A stretch of 23,537 nt of DNA from Azolla pinnata. Lineage: Eukaryota; Streptophyta; Polypodiopsida; Salviniales; Salviniaceae. Within the stretch, counting starts at the first letter, position 1. Each line of letters opens with the position of its first letter. Both the position numbers and the translations under genes were made by a program. The notes under the pieces are model-generated. The model worked only from the letters and a program-made list of their open reading frames with translations, had not been told where the DNA came from and ran no database searches. Positions 11,501-21,469 of the stretch are shown one piece after another. The DNA lies in contig JBBBWG010033385.1 in the NCBI GenBank assembly GCA_037176905.1, positions 4,131 through 27,667 of the forward strand, written 5' to 3'.

Positions 11501-12799
11501 TCAGAATTGTCTGGTGGTATGAAGAAACGTGTAGCACTTGCTCGTGCCATAATTTCAGATGGGAGCAATACAGAGAAAGAACCAGAAGTAAGAGTGTTCC
11601 ATAAGTCCTCTATATTTTTGAATGGAAAATATAAGAAAGGGACTTAACGTTGCACAGTAATCACTTCAGTAGAAAAGCTTATTTCTTACACTATTTCTCT
11701 CTTTTGGATTTTCTGTATGTTTTTTCCATATGAATTAAGAAGTAACATGATGATGATGTGAACTCCAAGGTTGTCATGTATGATGAACCGACAGCTGGAC
11801 TTGATCCTATTGCATCGACGGTTGTTGAAGATCTTATTCGTTCCATACATATAAATGGTCGGGATGGAAGGGATAAACCTGGCAAAATCGCTTCCTATGT
11901 TGTTGTCACTCACCAACATAGTACTATTCGGAGAGCTGTGGACAGGTATCAATCTCTATATTGTTTTAAAATTTAACGAGCCATTTTTCATCCTTAAATG
12001 CTGTATCTTTTTGCATATTTAACGAATATGACCGTGACGATTTTCTTTGTATTATCCTATACCGGAAGATATCTAATGGTGATATTATTCTACTAAAATG
12101 CCTGAATGGTTTTTGCTGTACTGGGATGAGTTTTTAAGTATGTACCAGATACACTGTAGAAATTTCCATACTGTAGAAGCAGCTAATACTCTTGAGATTT
12201 TGTAAGTTGGGATGGAGAGCTTAGTTATAGAAAGGTTTCCATTTTCTTATTTGTAATGCTTTTAGAGCTAGTGCTATTCTTGCGATTGTTCAGAACGCCC
12301 TGGTACTGTGAAGCTAGGCATAACGCTATAAACGTTGGTGTGGAAGATTTCTGATGCAATAAATCTCCTTTCCTAAAAGGTGGTATGTTGCCTGATGTAA
12401 GAACAGGGTTTTATTTCTTCATGAAGGAAGGATCCTTTGGGAGGGCACGACAGCCGAGTTCAACTCAACAACCAATCCTATAGTCAGACAGGTGTGATCA
12501 CGACACAAAAGTTTTGTTTGATTGTCAATTTATTTGTCAATCGGCTCTGCGATGAACACGCATGTTCTAGCAGCATGGATGCCAAATTGAATAGTATGAG
12601 ATTTTCTTTTCAAGTGCATACAAGGAGGATGAAAGCAGATATGGGGGGGGGGGAAAAAAGCCTTTAAACTCCCAAAGACCATGGCTAAAAGAGGAAAATA
12701 GTTGAAATCTTTTCGTCAAGGTGATGATCGATATGCTAATTCTGCCGTTGCATTTTGCAGTTTGTGGAAGGGAGCTTGAAAGGACCGATCAAATATTAA
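8591..12799 (+). CDS. TGD3: TGD3/ABCI13, ATPase of the chloroplast lipid importer (10 exons)
   Basis: ATP-binding subunit of the MlaF-like TGD1-TGD2-TGD3 ABC transporter, which brings ER-derived lipid across the inner chloroplast envelope; TGD3 acts on the stromal side. Exons: 8591-8836, 9854-9988, 10179-10274, 10481-10558, 10956-11017, 11134-11209, 11480-11587, 11770-11945, 12407-12491, 12761-12799. Phases close to 1101 nt, or 366 residues; Arabidopsis TGD3 is about 345. Residues 1 to about 100 are Ser/Thr-rich with few acidic residues, as in a transit peptide. Then come LIECRDVYKSFG, Walker A GPSGTGKST (138-146), Q-loop VFQ (Q188), signature LSGGMKKR (241-248), Walker B with D-loop VVMYDEPTAGLDP (268-280) and the H-loop histidine H316. 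All catalytic residues are present. The first exon is poorly conserved, so its start and its junction to exon 2 are the least certain parts. Three introns have AAG acceptors. Confidence 0.93.
9190..9550. repeat. Degenerate ~40 bp repeat inside TGD3 intron 1
   Basis: Variants of ACAATGGTNGT followed by AT-rich sequence recur at about 9204, 9242, 9275, 9311, 9362, 9406, 9445, 9484 and 9526, average spacing 40 bp (range 33-51). A further possible unit is at 9048. Units are heavily diverged and the call rests on visual alignment. The rest of the intron (8837-9853) shows nothing else recognisable. Confidence 0.45.
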
Positions 12800-13282
12800 G
12801 CGAATGCATTTTGGGGTTTTGGGGAAACTTGATAAGAACGAATCGTCATCGTCATCATCATGGATATGATCGGGGCTTCATTCATTCAGCACTTTCTGAT
12901 GCGAAGGATGTTTTACGATTCGATTTGGGCTTTTTTTTCCGTCGAGAACATCGACATATTGGGGCATGGTGGACATTACAAAGAACCAATGAGTATTTCC
13001 TTCTTCCGAGCCTTCGTGATTTTGTAATGCATTCTCGGAGCACAGATTTTTATACATGTATATTTTGTTCCTTCCTTCCTTCCTCCCCCACCCAAATTAT
13101 TCTTATTTTTTTCCAGCCTTTCTTATGTTTTAAATCTTTTGTATCAAGAGTCTCTGCCCATTGCTATTGAGCTCCTTCCTTTTGTAATTTTGGATGGGGA
13201 AACAGATTGTGAACTCTGAATTCCTGTCGATAAAAAGAGATGGCGGTTGAGAATCATCTTGCACTTTGGACTGATCCATCTT
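12800..13282. other. TGD3 3' UTR and flank
   Basis: Non-coding stretch after the TGD3 stop codon. A short CAT/CGT-rich run occurs at about 12845-12866 and a TTCC tetranucleotide run at about 13069-13086. No gene is recognisable. The transcript probably ends somewhere in or after this stretch. Confidence 0.5.
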
Positions 13283-13816
13283 GTAATGAAATCAATCAAA
13301 GTGTGTGGATGATGTCTTTTCATGGAAGAAATCAATCTTAGTGTTGTGGATTATGTGTTTCTCGTAGAAGTCTTGGGAATTCTAATGTCTTTACAGTTCC
13401 AACTAAATATGGTTAAAAGGGCCAAAATGGTCTGGCTTGCGATGATGTTACCGCAACGATGTAATGAAATCAATCAAAGTGTGTGGATGATGTCTTTTCA
13501 TGGAAGAAATCAATCTCAGTGTTGTGGATTATGTGTTTCTCGTAGAAGTCTTGGGAATTCTAATGTCTTTACAGTTCCAACTAAATATGGTTAAAAGGGC
13601 CAAAATGGTCTGGCTTGCGATGATGTTACCGCAACGATGTAATGAAATCAATCAAAGTGTGTGGATGATGTCTTTTCATGGAAGAAATCAATCTCAGTGT
13701 TGTGGATTATGTCTTTTTTGTAGAAGTCTTGGGAATTCTAATGTCTTTACAGTTCCAACTAAATATGGTTAAAAGGGCCAAAATAGTCTGGCTTGTGATG
13801 ATGTTACCGCAACGAT
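13283..13816. repeat. Three tandem copies of a 178-bp unit
   Basis: Copies begin with GTAATGAAATCAATCAAAG at 13283, 13461 and 13639, exactly 178 bp apart, and the third ends at 13816. They are nearly identical. Copy 1 has ATCTTAG where copies 2 and 3 have ATCTCAG. Copy 3 differs at TGTCTTTTTTGTAG against TGTGTTTCTCGTAG, and at AAAATAG and TTGTGATG. The overlapping frames here repeat because the DNA repeats; 178 is not a multiple of three, so this is not a repeated protein domain. Confidence 0.95.
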
Positions 13817-13849
13817 GTTACTCACATCCTTGAATCTGTGAAACTGCAA

Positions 13850-14200
13850 AGCTAACTGGAGAATGCGATATGTGCCAGATTCGAGGAAATGTAATTGTAT
13901 ATATATCTTGGCCATTATACGCCGATGAGCTTTTCCCTGATCTCGAATACGGTCTCTGCATTGCAGAGCTCGGTGGAGAAATGCAGTATGTGCCACAACT
14001 TCGAGGAGCCATAACTGTATTAATCTTGTGCATTGCACAGAGGATTTCAGTTTTCCGATGAGCCTTGTGGATGAGCTTTTCCTTAGGTTTTGCAACGTAT
14101 AGTCTGCACTGCAAAGCTCGGTGGAGAAATGCAGTACGTTTCTTATTTCGAGGAACCATAACTGTATATATATCTTGTGGATCGTACACGATTTCAGTTG
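13850..14200. repeat. Degenerate 120-150 bp repeat
   Basis: Three related segments share GGAGAAATGCAGTA, then TTCGAGGA and ATAACTGTAT with ATCTTG. They are anchored at about 13861, 13981 and 14130. They are also linked by CGATGAGC..TTTTCC blocks. Spacing is uneven (about 118 and 149 bp) and copies are diverged, so this family is older than the neighbouring 178-bp array. No coding similarity was seen on either strand. Confidence 0.7.
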
Positions 14201-14253
14201 TCGGTGAGCCTTGCGGATGGAAGTGCCCTCTCTTGATGGCGAGGTTTTCGCTT

Positions 14254-14297
14254 TCATTTGCCGATGAATTCCTGGTCATTTGCCGATGAATTCCTGG
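14254..14297. repeat. 22-bp perfect direct duplication
   Basis: A 22-bp unit beginning TCATTTGCCGATGAA and ending TTCCTGG occurs twice back to back at 14254 and 14276. The CCGATGA core is also present in the degenerate repeat just upstream, so this may be a local slip within that family. Confidence 0.9.
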
Positions 14298-14604
14298 ACC
14301 CATTTCGGGCCACATGCGATTCGGAACGTCTTTGTGCAAATCTGCATTCGTCAGATTTCGCAGCCTTGAAGTAGTTTTAGTTGTACCTCCGTCCGATTTT
14401 GCTTCACTTCTATATATGCTAAGACATTTCCCGCTAATATCAGGCCGATGAATTGTCTTTTAGCAGTATTGTTGGTGGGTAATTCGAGGCCGATGATCAT
14501 AAATCCGAGTCAATAATCCTTTACAGGCCAGATTAACAGTCTGCTTGATAATTACAAGCGGTGTGCCAAGCGGGAGCTCAAGATCTATTGCATCAATATG
14601 TTCT
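14298..14604. other. Intergenic, nothing recognised
   Basis: No gene, terminal repeats or RNA structure recognised. It again contains scattered GCCGATGA words shared with the upstream repeat family. Confidence 0.5.
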
Positions 14605-14990
14605 ACAAACCCTAAACCCTAACCCGATCAATGAGATCTGTTGCATCATTTCCGTTCTGCAAACCCTAAACCCTAAACCCCTAAACCCTAAACCAATATG
14701 CTAATATGAGGAATCGCAGCACAAATGAAGCCCTAAACCCTAAACCAATATGCTGATATGAGGAATCAGAGCACAAATGAAACCCTAAACCCTAACCCAA
14801 TCAGTGAGCATCTGTTGCCTTGTTTCCATCCTACAAACCCTAAACCGTAAACCGTAAACCCTAACCCAATCGGCATATCCGAGCAATCAGAGCATCGTTT
14901 CGGTTTTAGCAAACCCTAAACCAACGTAAACGCCAAGGTTGCGATGCATCGTACATTCCCATTCTGCAAACCCTAAACCCTAAACCCAGG
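14605..14990. repeat. Telomere-like CCCTAAA cluster with repeated spacers
   Basis: Blocks of two to four AAACCCTAAACCC units alternate with spacers of about 30-60 bp. Two spacers are near copies 52 bp apart: ACCAATATGCTAATATGAGG at about 14692 and the same with CTGATATG at about 14744, both followed by GAATC and AGCACAAATGAA. Another spacer, GATCTRTTGCATCA, occurs at 14582 and 14633. A one-base variant, GATTCTATTGCATCA, is at 208-222 beside the left telomere-like cluster. The array lies just upstream of the cyclophilin promoter. Confidence 0.85.
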
Positions 14991-15059
14991 AAGCTAATAA
15001 GAGCAACTTAATTAAGTGTGGCTTAATTTGGAGGATTAAGGAGAGGTTTAGTACCCAAA

Positions 15060-15146
15060 AACTAAAAATAAATAAACAAACAAATAAAAAATGAAATAAA
15101 TAAATAAATATATACAGATGCATGTTCAGATTAGGGTTTCTTTTGA

Positions 15147-15177
<31 letters not shown>

Positions 15178-15230
15178 TTTATTATTGTTATAATAATAAT
15201 TATTATTATATATAATGTTTATATTTCTTA
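15060..15230. repeat. AT-rich tract with (ATT)n microsatellite
   Basis: AAATAAATAA-type sequence at 15064-15112 is followed by about ten ATT units (15146-15176), then TAATAATAATTATTATTATATATAATG. The region is almost free of G and C and immediately precedes the putative TATA box of the cyclophilin gene. Confidence 0.85.
15207..15215 (+). promoter_or_regulatory. Putative TATA box of the cyclophilin gene
   Basis: TATATATAA lies about 30-40 bp before the pyrimidine-rich CTT leader. That is suitable spacing for a start of transcription near 15240-15250. The surrounding DNA is AT-rich, so a chance match is possible. Confidence 0.4.
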
Positions 15231-15239
15231 GAGTATTTT

Positions 15240-15474
15240 TTGTTGTTGTCAGGATTTCTTCTTCTTCTTCTTCTTCTTCTTCTTCTTCATCTTCTTCTCT
15301 CTTTCTGTGCAGGCTTTCGGCTTCTGCGAATTAGGGTTTCCAGAGAACACAGGCGGCGGCGGCAGCAGCTCGCCGGCGTCCATAATCAGACATCTCCAGC
15401 ACAAACGTCGTCACGGTTCGGTCCTCCTTATTCCTCCTCGGTTTCTTCTCAGTCTTTCAGGTTCCGACCTTCAG
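15240..15474 (+). other. Probable non-coding first exon of the cyclophilin gene
   Basis: The exon ends at a consensus donor, TTCAG|GTAAGT. The matching acceptor is ATTATGTGCAG at 16222, giving a 5' UTR intron of 748 nt (15475-16222). That intron contains a run of 16 C (15495-15510). The left boundary is a guess from the TATA position. An in-frame TAA at 16227-16229 shows that the coding sequence does not extend into this exon. Long leader introns are common in plant genes and often raise expression. Confidence 0.6.
15256..15298 (+). repeat. (TTC)n microsatellite in the cyclophilin leader
   Basis: About eleven TTC units, then CATCTTCTTCTCT. It is the counterpart of the CTT tract upstream of ATG7 and probably part of the 5' UTR. 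Confidence 0.85.
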
Positions 15475-16244
15475 GTAAGTTCTTTTGCTGCCCTCCCCCC
15501 CCCCCCCCCCTTCCTCCTCCTTCTTCGCTTCTGCTTCGCTTCGATCTGGTAATCTCCCGCTTCCTTCCGTTCGTTTCTTTCTTCCTCCTCTTGCTCCGCC
15601 CCTTCGTAGATCCTCCTCGCACGCGCTCTCCTAAAGATAATGTTTTTTCTGCTCGTTTTGCTCCTGCTTTCCGAAGGTCTTCTTGAATTTTTAGGGTAAC
15701 GAGAGAAGTCGTAGCTTTTCTTTCCCCGTGTTTTTCATTCTCTCTGTTGCGCGCTCCATGGAATCTGCATATGTCCTAGTTTTATATCATTTGAATTCCG
15801 TCAGTTGCTGTTGGGGTGCGGAAATATTGTTTTTTTGCATGCTAGCCTGTTTCCGGTCATCACTCCATGGAGTCTCCTTGTCAGCTTTTGTTTTTGCTAG
15901 TTTAAAATGAAATAGTTCGTTTCCTGTATTACATGCCCGACCTGTTTCCATGGATTAGCCTGAGTACTCCTTATGAATCTGCAAGACTCTGCTCATGAAG
16001 CCGGGGTCTCTTTTTAGTTTTATCCGAGTAGGTGCTACCTTGATTTTTGTTGGATTTTCATACAGATTGGCCTTCTTCTCTAAAAAATGTCTTTTTTTGT
16101 AATGCTACCACAAACTTTTTTCCTTCAACCAAATGTCCTCACCAACTGCTTGATCATAGCCATCCAAATAGCTACCATAGGAATGAGAACCCATGAAGTC
16201 TGAGGGTTCTGATTATGTGCAGAATTTAACACAAGACTCTTAAG

Positions 16245-19200
16245 ATGAACCCGGAGAAAGCTCCCAAGCCTGACAAGCTGATCAAGGCAAATGAAAACCC
16301 TAGGGTTTATTTCGATATCACAATAGGTGGAAAACCAGCTGGAAGAATTGTAATGGAGGTACTTTCTTCATGCACTCACCTTCTTTACTTTAGTTTATGA
16401 TTTTTCATGCACTTCTCTTAATGTTTCGTGCTGGATTCTGGTGGCTTTTTTGCAGCTTTTTGCTGACACAGTTCCAGTAACTGTTGAAAATTTCAGGGCT
16501 CTTTGCACAGGTATTGAATTTGAATTTTGCCTATTAACGAAAACTTTAAGCTTGTCATAATTTTGTGGGTAAAAAGAGTACCTTGAATGAATGTATTATT
16601 ACCACGTCCTTGGTCTGTTGACTTGACAAAACTGTGTGGTATTATCTTTTGTTTGGTCTATAAGTGCTGCATCAAAAGATGCTAATATATTTACTAGAGT
16701 TGTGATGACAGGGGGCTTGCTTTCTGAAGACAGACATTTATATGAATTAATTTGAGGAGTCTGGTTCCCAGCAAGGAAATCATGTTTCATCTGGTTCTAT
16801 ATAACTAATTTAGTGACGAAAATAGAATTATTTATGGCTCACTAACCGAAACTATTTCTTTTTGGGGGATTTGTTGCTTGTTTTTATGTTTATCTAGTAA
16901 TTTTCATGAAGATATTTCGAGTGTGACATATGAACACTTTTATTAATCATTATCGTTTCTCTATCTTAAACTAGGCGAAAAGGGCCTTGGGCGGAACACA
17001 AAGAAGCCATTGCATTACAAGGGAACTGTCTTCCATCGTGTCATAAAGGGATTCATGGCCCAAGTACATCTTTTTGTAACTTCGTAGTTCAACACATGTT
17101 CTTTTAGCTCAAGTATTAGCTGATTAGGAAATTAACGTTGTGTTATGCTGCAGGGTGGTGATTTCTCCAAGAAGGATGGTAAGTATTGATGGGATGCTGA
17201 TGGATACGTCAAGTTCAGTAGCAGAATAGTGATCTTATGAATCATGTATGTCAACATCTGACCTTGTATACTTCAAAAATGCAGGAACTGGGGGTGAGAG
17301 TATTTATGGCGGAAAATTTGCCGGTACAGGTGTTATGTATCTGTACTTAGGGTAAGCTGGCTAAAGGAATTGCCTCATCCTTGATATTGATTGCCTTGCA
17401 GATGAGAACTTTCGATTCACTCATTCTGAGAGAGGACTTCTATCCATGGCTAATGCTGGCCCTAATACGAATGGTTCTCAGTTCTTTGTCACATTTGCAC
17501 CAGCTCCACATCTTGATGGGTAAATAGTTTAACTCAATATAACTGCTCCTATGTATCAGAAATCAATCCACACTTGTCCAGTGATGACTAACATGACTTT
17601 ACAAAATCAGGATGTTGTTTAATTGCTACAAGAAAGTTTATTCTCTTGTTTCTGGTGACTGCTATATTATGCTGTATGTGTGGCCTGCGAAAAGTTAAGA
17701 TTTTTCTTTCTGCGACAGGACAGGTGGCCATTAAAAATTTGTTTAGTGTTTGACTAGTCTGTATTCTGTGATAATGTTTTGTAGGACAACAAGACATACA
17801 TATCGTCATTCACATTACCTAAGTGATGGGGTGAGGCTAATACTTGTTTGCACATGCATTTGGACTATTGACCCTTAATTTCACTTCATATTGATCTGTA
17901 ACACTATTATCTTACTTCAGATCTGGTTTTTATTCTTGATTAATGCTACATTTCATTCCTGGTAATTCTGGCGCTAGATTGGTTGAGGTAATGGTTGTGA
18001 CATTTGTATTACAGGAAGCATGTTGTATTTGGCAAAGTGGTAGATGGAATGGATATCTTAAGCAAAATTGAGCAATGTCCAACTGGAGTGAGGGATAGGC
18101 CTGAAAAGCCTATAAAAGTTTCAAGTAGTGGTGAGGTATCTCGGGAGAAGTCAAATGGAGTGAGTGAAAATGGTAAGGGACAAAATTGTCTTTATGCAGG
18201 ATGATCATATGAGTCTTCTTAATCTAATTATGAAATTTGAAACTCAGATAAAAAGAGAGGAAAAAAAAAAGTAAAAGCAGCAGATTCAAGTGAAGAGGAT
18301 GGGCATAAGAGAAGAAAAAGACACAGGAGATCAACAAGAGAACGTAGCAAGAAAAGAAGACGGCGTTATGAATCAGATTCTGATAGTTACGATTCTGAAT
18401 CCAGTGATGAGAGTTCCGAAAGCAGTTCAGATTCTGAATCTTCATCTGACCTCAGCTCTTCCAGTGAAAATGATAGACGACGACGTAAAAGAAAGTCGTT
18501 TAGGAGAAGCAAGAGAAAACATTTGAGGAAAAAGAGAGACAAGCGTAAGAGCAAAAGACGAAGCAGGAGGGACAGAAAGTATAGGAGGCGGCGTAGGTGG
18601 GATGTGTCTTTATAAACCATCTAGTTTGATAAAGTTTCTGTGAATGTTCTTGTTATTAACATTTTGTACACGTGCTCTAATAACAGGAGTTCAGATAGTT
18701 ACGACAGTGATGATAGCGATATTTATTCCGAAAGTGAAAGCGATACTGATAGCGACTCTGAATCTGACACAAGCAGTGATGCTAGTAGGAAAAATGGTAC
18801 CAGGAAACATAGGAAAGCAGCTGAAAGACTGCCCTCACGAGTCTCTGTAGACACTGGTTAGTGAACTTTACTGCTATGCTTGTTTTATTTTTTATGGATA
18901 CATCTAACAGGCAATTTGACTACATGGTCAATTTGCTTGATGTTATGGTACTTAATGAAAGAGCTACGACTGCAGGAAAAGATCAATTACCAGAGAGAGA
19001 GTTTTCCATAGGTGAAAGTCAGGAGGGTATAGAGGGGAGTTTGAAAGGAATTGCTGATGAAGTTGCGCCAAAAATTGCTGAAGGTGAAGATAATGATGAA
19101 GTGAGAGAAGATGTACAAGAGGCTATGCAGATTGAGGCCCCTGAAAGGAGAAGCTCTTCACCAATAGTAACCAAGGAAAGCCCATCACCGGTAACACAGA

Positions 19201-21469
19201 AGAGTAGATCACCAGTAAGAATGGTGATTCGAAACAAGAAGAGCTCACCATTAGTAAGGAACAAGAAGAGTGTTTCACCAATAATAAATAAGAGCCCTTC
19301 TCCAGTAAGGAACAAGAGCCCATCTCCAGTAAGAAACAGTAGGAGCCCATCACTGGCAAGAACCAACAGGAGCCCATCACCAGTAAGAAACAGTAGAAGC
19401 CCATCCCCTGTTTCAAGAAAAAGCCCATCACCTGTCAAAAAGAGTTCTGATGTATGCAAGAATGATAGCGTGTCTCCTGAAGTTAGCCAAGATCAAAGCC
19501 CATCCAGGTTTTGTTCTCATATTTGTGCTAGTCTATTTACTCTTTTTTAACTATGGAGACGAATTACTTGGATTCCATTTGCTAACTTTATTCAAGTAGA
19601 TCTGTAGATTTCAAAGAACTACTCCAATATAGATTGTAGTATTTTGAAAGTAGGGAGCAGCATATATAGCTTGTAACGTATCTAACCAGAAATCCAACAT
19701 GCTCGGAATGGTACTTGCAATGCCACAACTCATCTCATCTAGAGTAAAGGAGAAAATTTAAGGAAATTCTACTTCAATACAGAAAATTATATCTGTATAA
19801 AGATAAAATTGTCGTAATTAGACAACTGGTCATCAATACAGATATAAATCTTGTAATAGGCTAAGGAATCGCATATATCGGAAATAGGTTAAAAAGAAAC
19901 GCTGAAGTGGATTACCTTCTGTTTAAAAATCTTTGCATGTGATTGGTATAGGAGCCGAAGCATCAGTCCAAAACGAGGTACAAAAGTGAGTGCAAGTCGA
20001 AGTTTGAGCAGGAGTCCTATTTCAAGTCCAGAGAAAAAGCCTTCTAGAAGCATTTCAAGGTCACCGAGTCGAAGCGTCAGTCCAGTAACAGGAAAGAAGA
20101 GCTCTCCGCCTCGAGCAAGCTATACTCGGCCAAGAAGCATATCACGAAGTCCTGATGGTTCATTAAAGAGAGTAAGAAGGGGTAGAGGTTTCAGTGAGCA
20201 GTATTCTCACGCTCGTCGATATCGCACACCTTCAGTAGAAAGGTCCCCTCCCCCTGCACGTTCTTATCGCTATAATGATCGATACAGTGCAAGGCCTCCA
20301 ATTGATCGGGATCGGGATCGGGATCGGTATTTTTCAAATCTATAGTTGACTTTTGGTTTAGGGAAATCCTTGTGAAAAATTTCAAGAGTGAAATTTCAAG
20401 AATGAAACGTTTTGTGTTTGTGTAGAATCATCAAGGATATCATACTTATTCGTCCTGAAATCATATGTCAAATTTCAGTTGTGCTTCTTATATATTAGTA
20501 GTATCGGCATATTTTATATTGGGTGCTTGAGGAATAACTAACACGTACTTTGATGTTCTATCTAGGTCTGCTTACCGGAGCTATCGAGATAGAACACCAA
20601 GGCGGTACAAAAGTCCTCCAAGAAGAAGATCGCCCCCAAGGTAAGGGGATTTTTTAATTTATTTTTCACATTGCTTTATTTAATGCAGATCATCTCTCTT
20701 TCCCTCCTCTACATGCCATAGATCATTTTGCCTCCTGAAGTTATCGATTGTGATCTAAAGTACTTCTGATCTAAGAGTAATAGATGTGCTTTGAGATAAG
20801 TAGTACCTGATATGCTCACTGATAAGTTGTAAGGTCAACAATCACATTGACGTTTGCAGACAGAAGGTATTAACTTATTGATGAAGTGCATGCAACAAGT
20901 ACTTCATTGATATATGATGGACTGCAAAAAGTACTTCACTGATATGATAGTCATTGATCTGATCTCAATATGAACAAAGATTTAAGTTCGTTCAAGGTGA
21001 TAAAAGCATTATGTTCCTAATGTGTGGTGTGCAACTGGCCAGGTATAGGAGAAGTCCAAGCAGAAGCAGGAGCATCTCGCGATCTGTTAGTCCTAGCAGT
21101 CGTCGGGATCGAATTAAAAGGAAGTATAGCCATAGCCGGAGCAGAAGCATGAGCAAAAGTAGCAGTCACAGTCGTAGCCCGTCACCTGTAGTTCGAAATC
21201 GATCTCGGCCGAGCTCTATCAGAAGCCATTCGAAAGACGTAGATGGAGATAATAATGATAGTAAGTCCTCCAGAGGAAAACGAAGCCATAGTAGCTCTGT
21301 CTCGAGGTCTCCATCAAAATCACCTTCTAGAAGTGTATCACCCATGGAAAGAGGAGTTTTGAAAGGTAAATCTGACATAAGTACGAAGAAAAACAGCTCT
21401 CCAGGTGAATCTCATCGTCAAGGCTTAGTTTCTTATGGGGATGGTAGTCCAGAATCCCATTCGAAATAG
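16245..21469 (+). CDS. CYP63: RS-domain cyclophilin, CYP63/CYP95 group (13 coding exons)
   Basis: Nuclear peptidyl-prolyl isomerase with a long Arg/Ser tail. The Arabidopsis relatives (CypRS64, CypRS92) bind SR splicing factors. Exons: 16245-16358, 16456-16510, 16975-17063, 17154-17178, 17285-17323, 17402-17519, 18015-18172, 18248-18596, 18687-18856, 18976-19507, 19952-20326, 20566-20640, 21043-21469. Phases close to 2526 nt, or 841 residues. The cyclophilin domain is about 21-187, with active-site residues R78, F83, Q134, F136 and H149. H144 stands where cyclophilin A has W121, as in other large SR-cyclophilins, usually with weak cyclosporin binding. A basic and SDSDSE-rich segment follows, then RSPSPVR repeats, the conserved [18 protein letters not shown] block and the terminal GLVSYGD motif. 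The intact active site favours CYP63, while the length is nearer CYP95 as I recall it. The symbol is therefore the least certain part; the family is secure. Confidence 0.88.
19157..19440 (+). repeat. SPSPVR coding repeats in exon 11 of the cyclophilin
   Basis: About ten copies of (R/K)SPSPVR-like units, residues roughly 433-528, encoded by variants of AGCCCATCACCAGTAAG at 24-36 bp spacing. Such Ser-Pro and Arg-Ser units are phosphorylation sites in splicing-associated proteins. The repetition is visible at DNA level, which suggests expansion by slippage or unequal exchange. It also generates a 146-residue antisense frame that is not a gene. Confidence 0.85.
20304..20327 (+). repeat. (GATCGG)4 across the exon 12 donor
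   Basis: Four perfect GATCGG units encode alternating Asp-Arg. The last base of the fourth unit is the G of the GT donor, so the repeat end makes the splice site (GATCG|GTATTT). Changing the unit number would move the donor by 6 nt, two residues at a time. Confidence 0.8.

Noticed and set aside
13322-13772. Two identical-looking 90-residue frames suggesting duplicated genes
   Set aside because: They arise from the 178-bp DNA triplication, which is not a multiple of three, and show no protein similarity.
13769-14339. Overlapping minus-strand frames of 162 and 173 residues
   Set aside because: Two overlapping frames across a degenerate tandem repeat, with no recognisable domain; probably chance openness.
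19019-19459. Minus-strand 146-residue frame rich in LLFLTGDG
   Set aside because: It is the antisense of the SPSPVR coding repeats of the cyclophilin exon 11.
860-21469. ATG7, TGD3 and the cyclophilin as one functional cluster
   Set aside because: Same strand but separate promoters, different compartments and pathways; no known link, so chance neighbourhood is the simplest reading.
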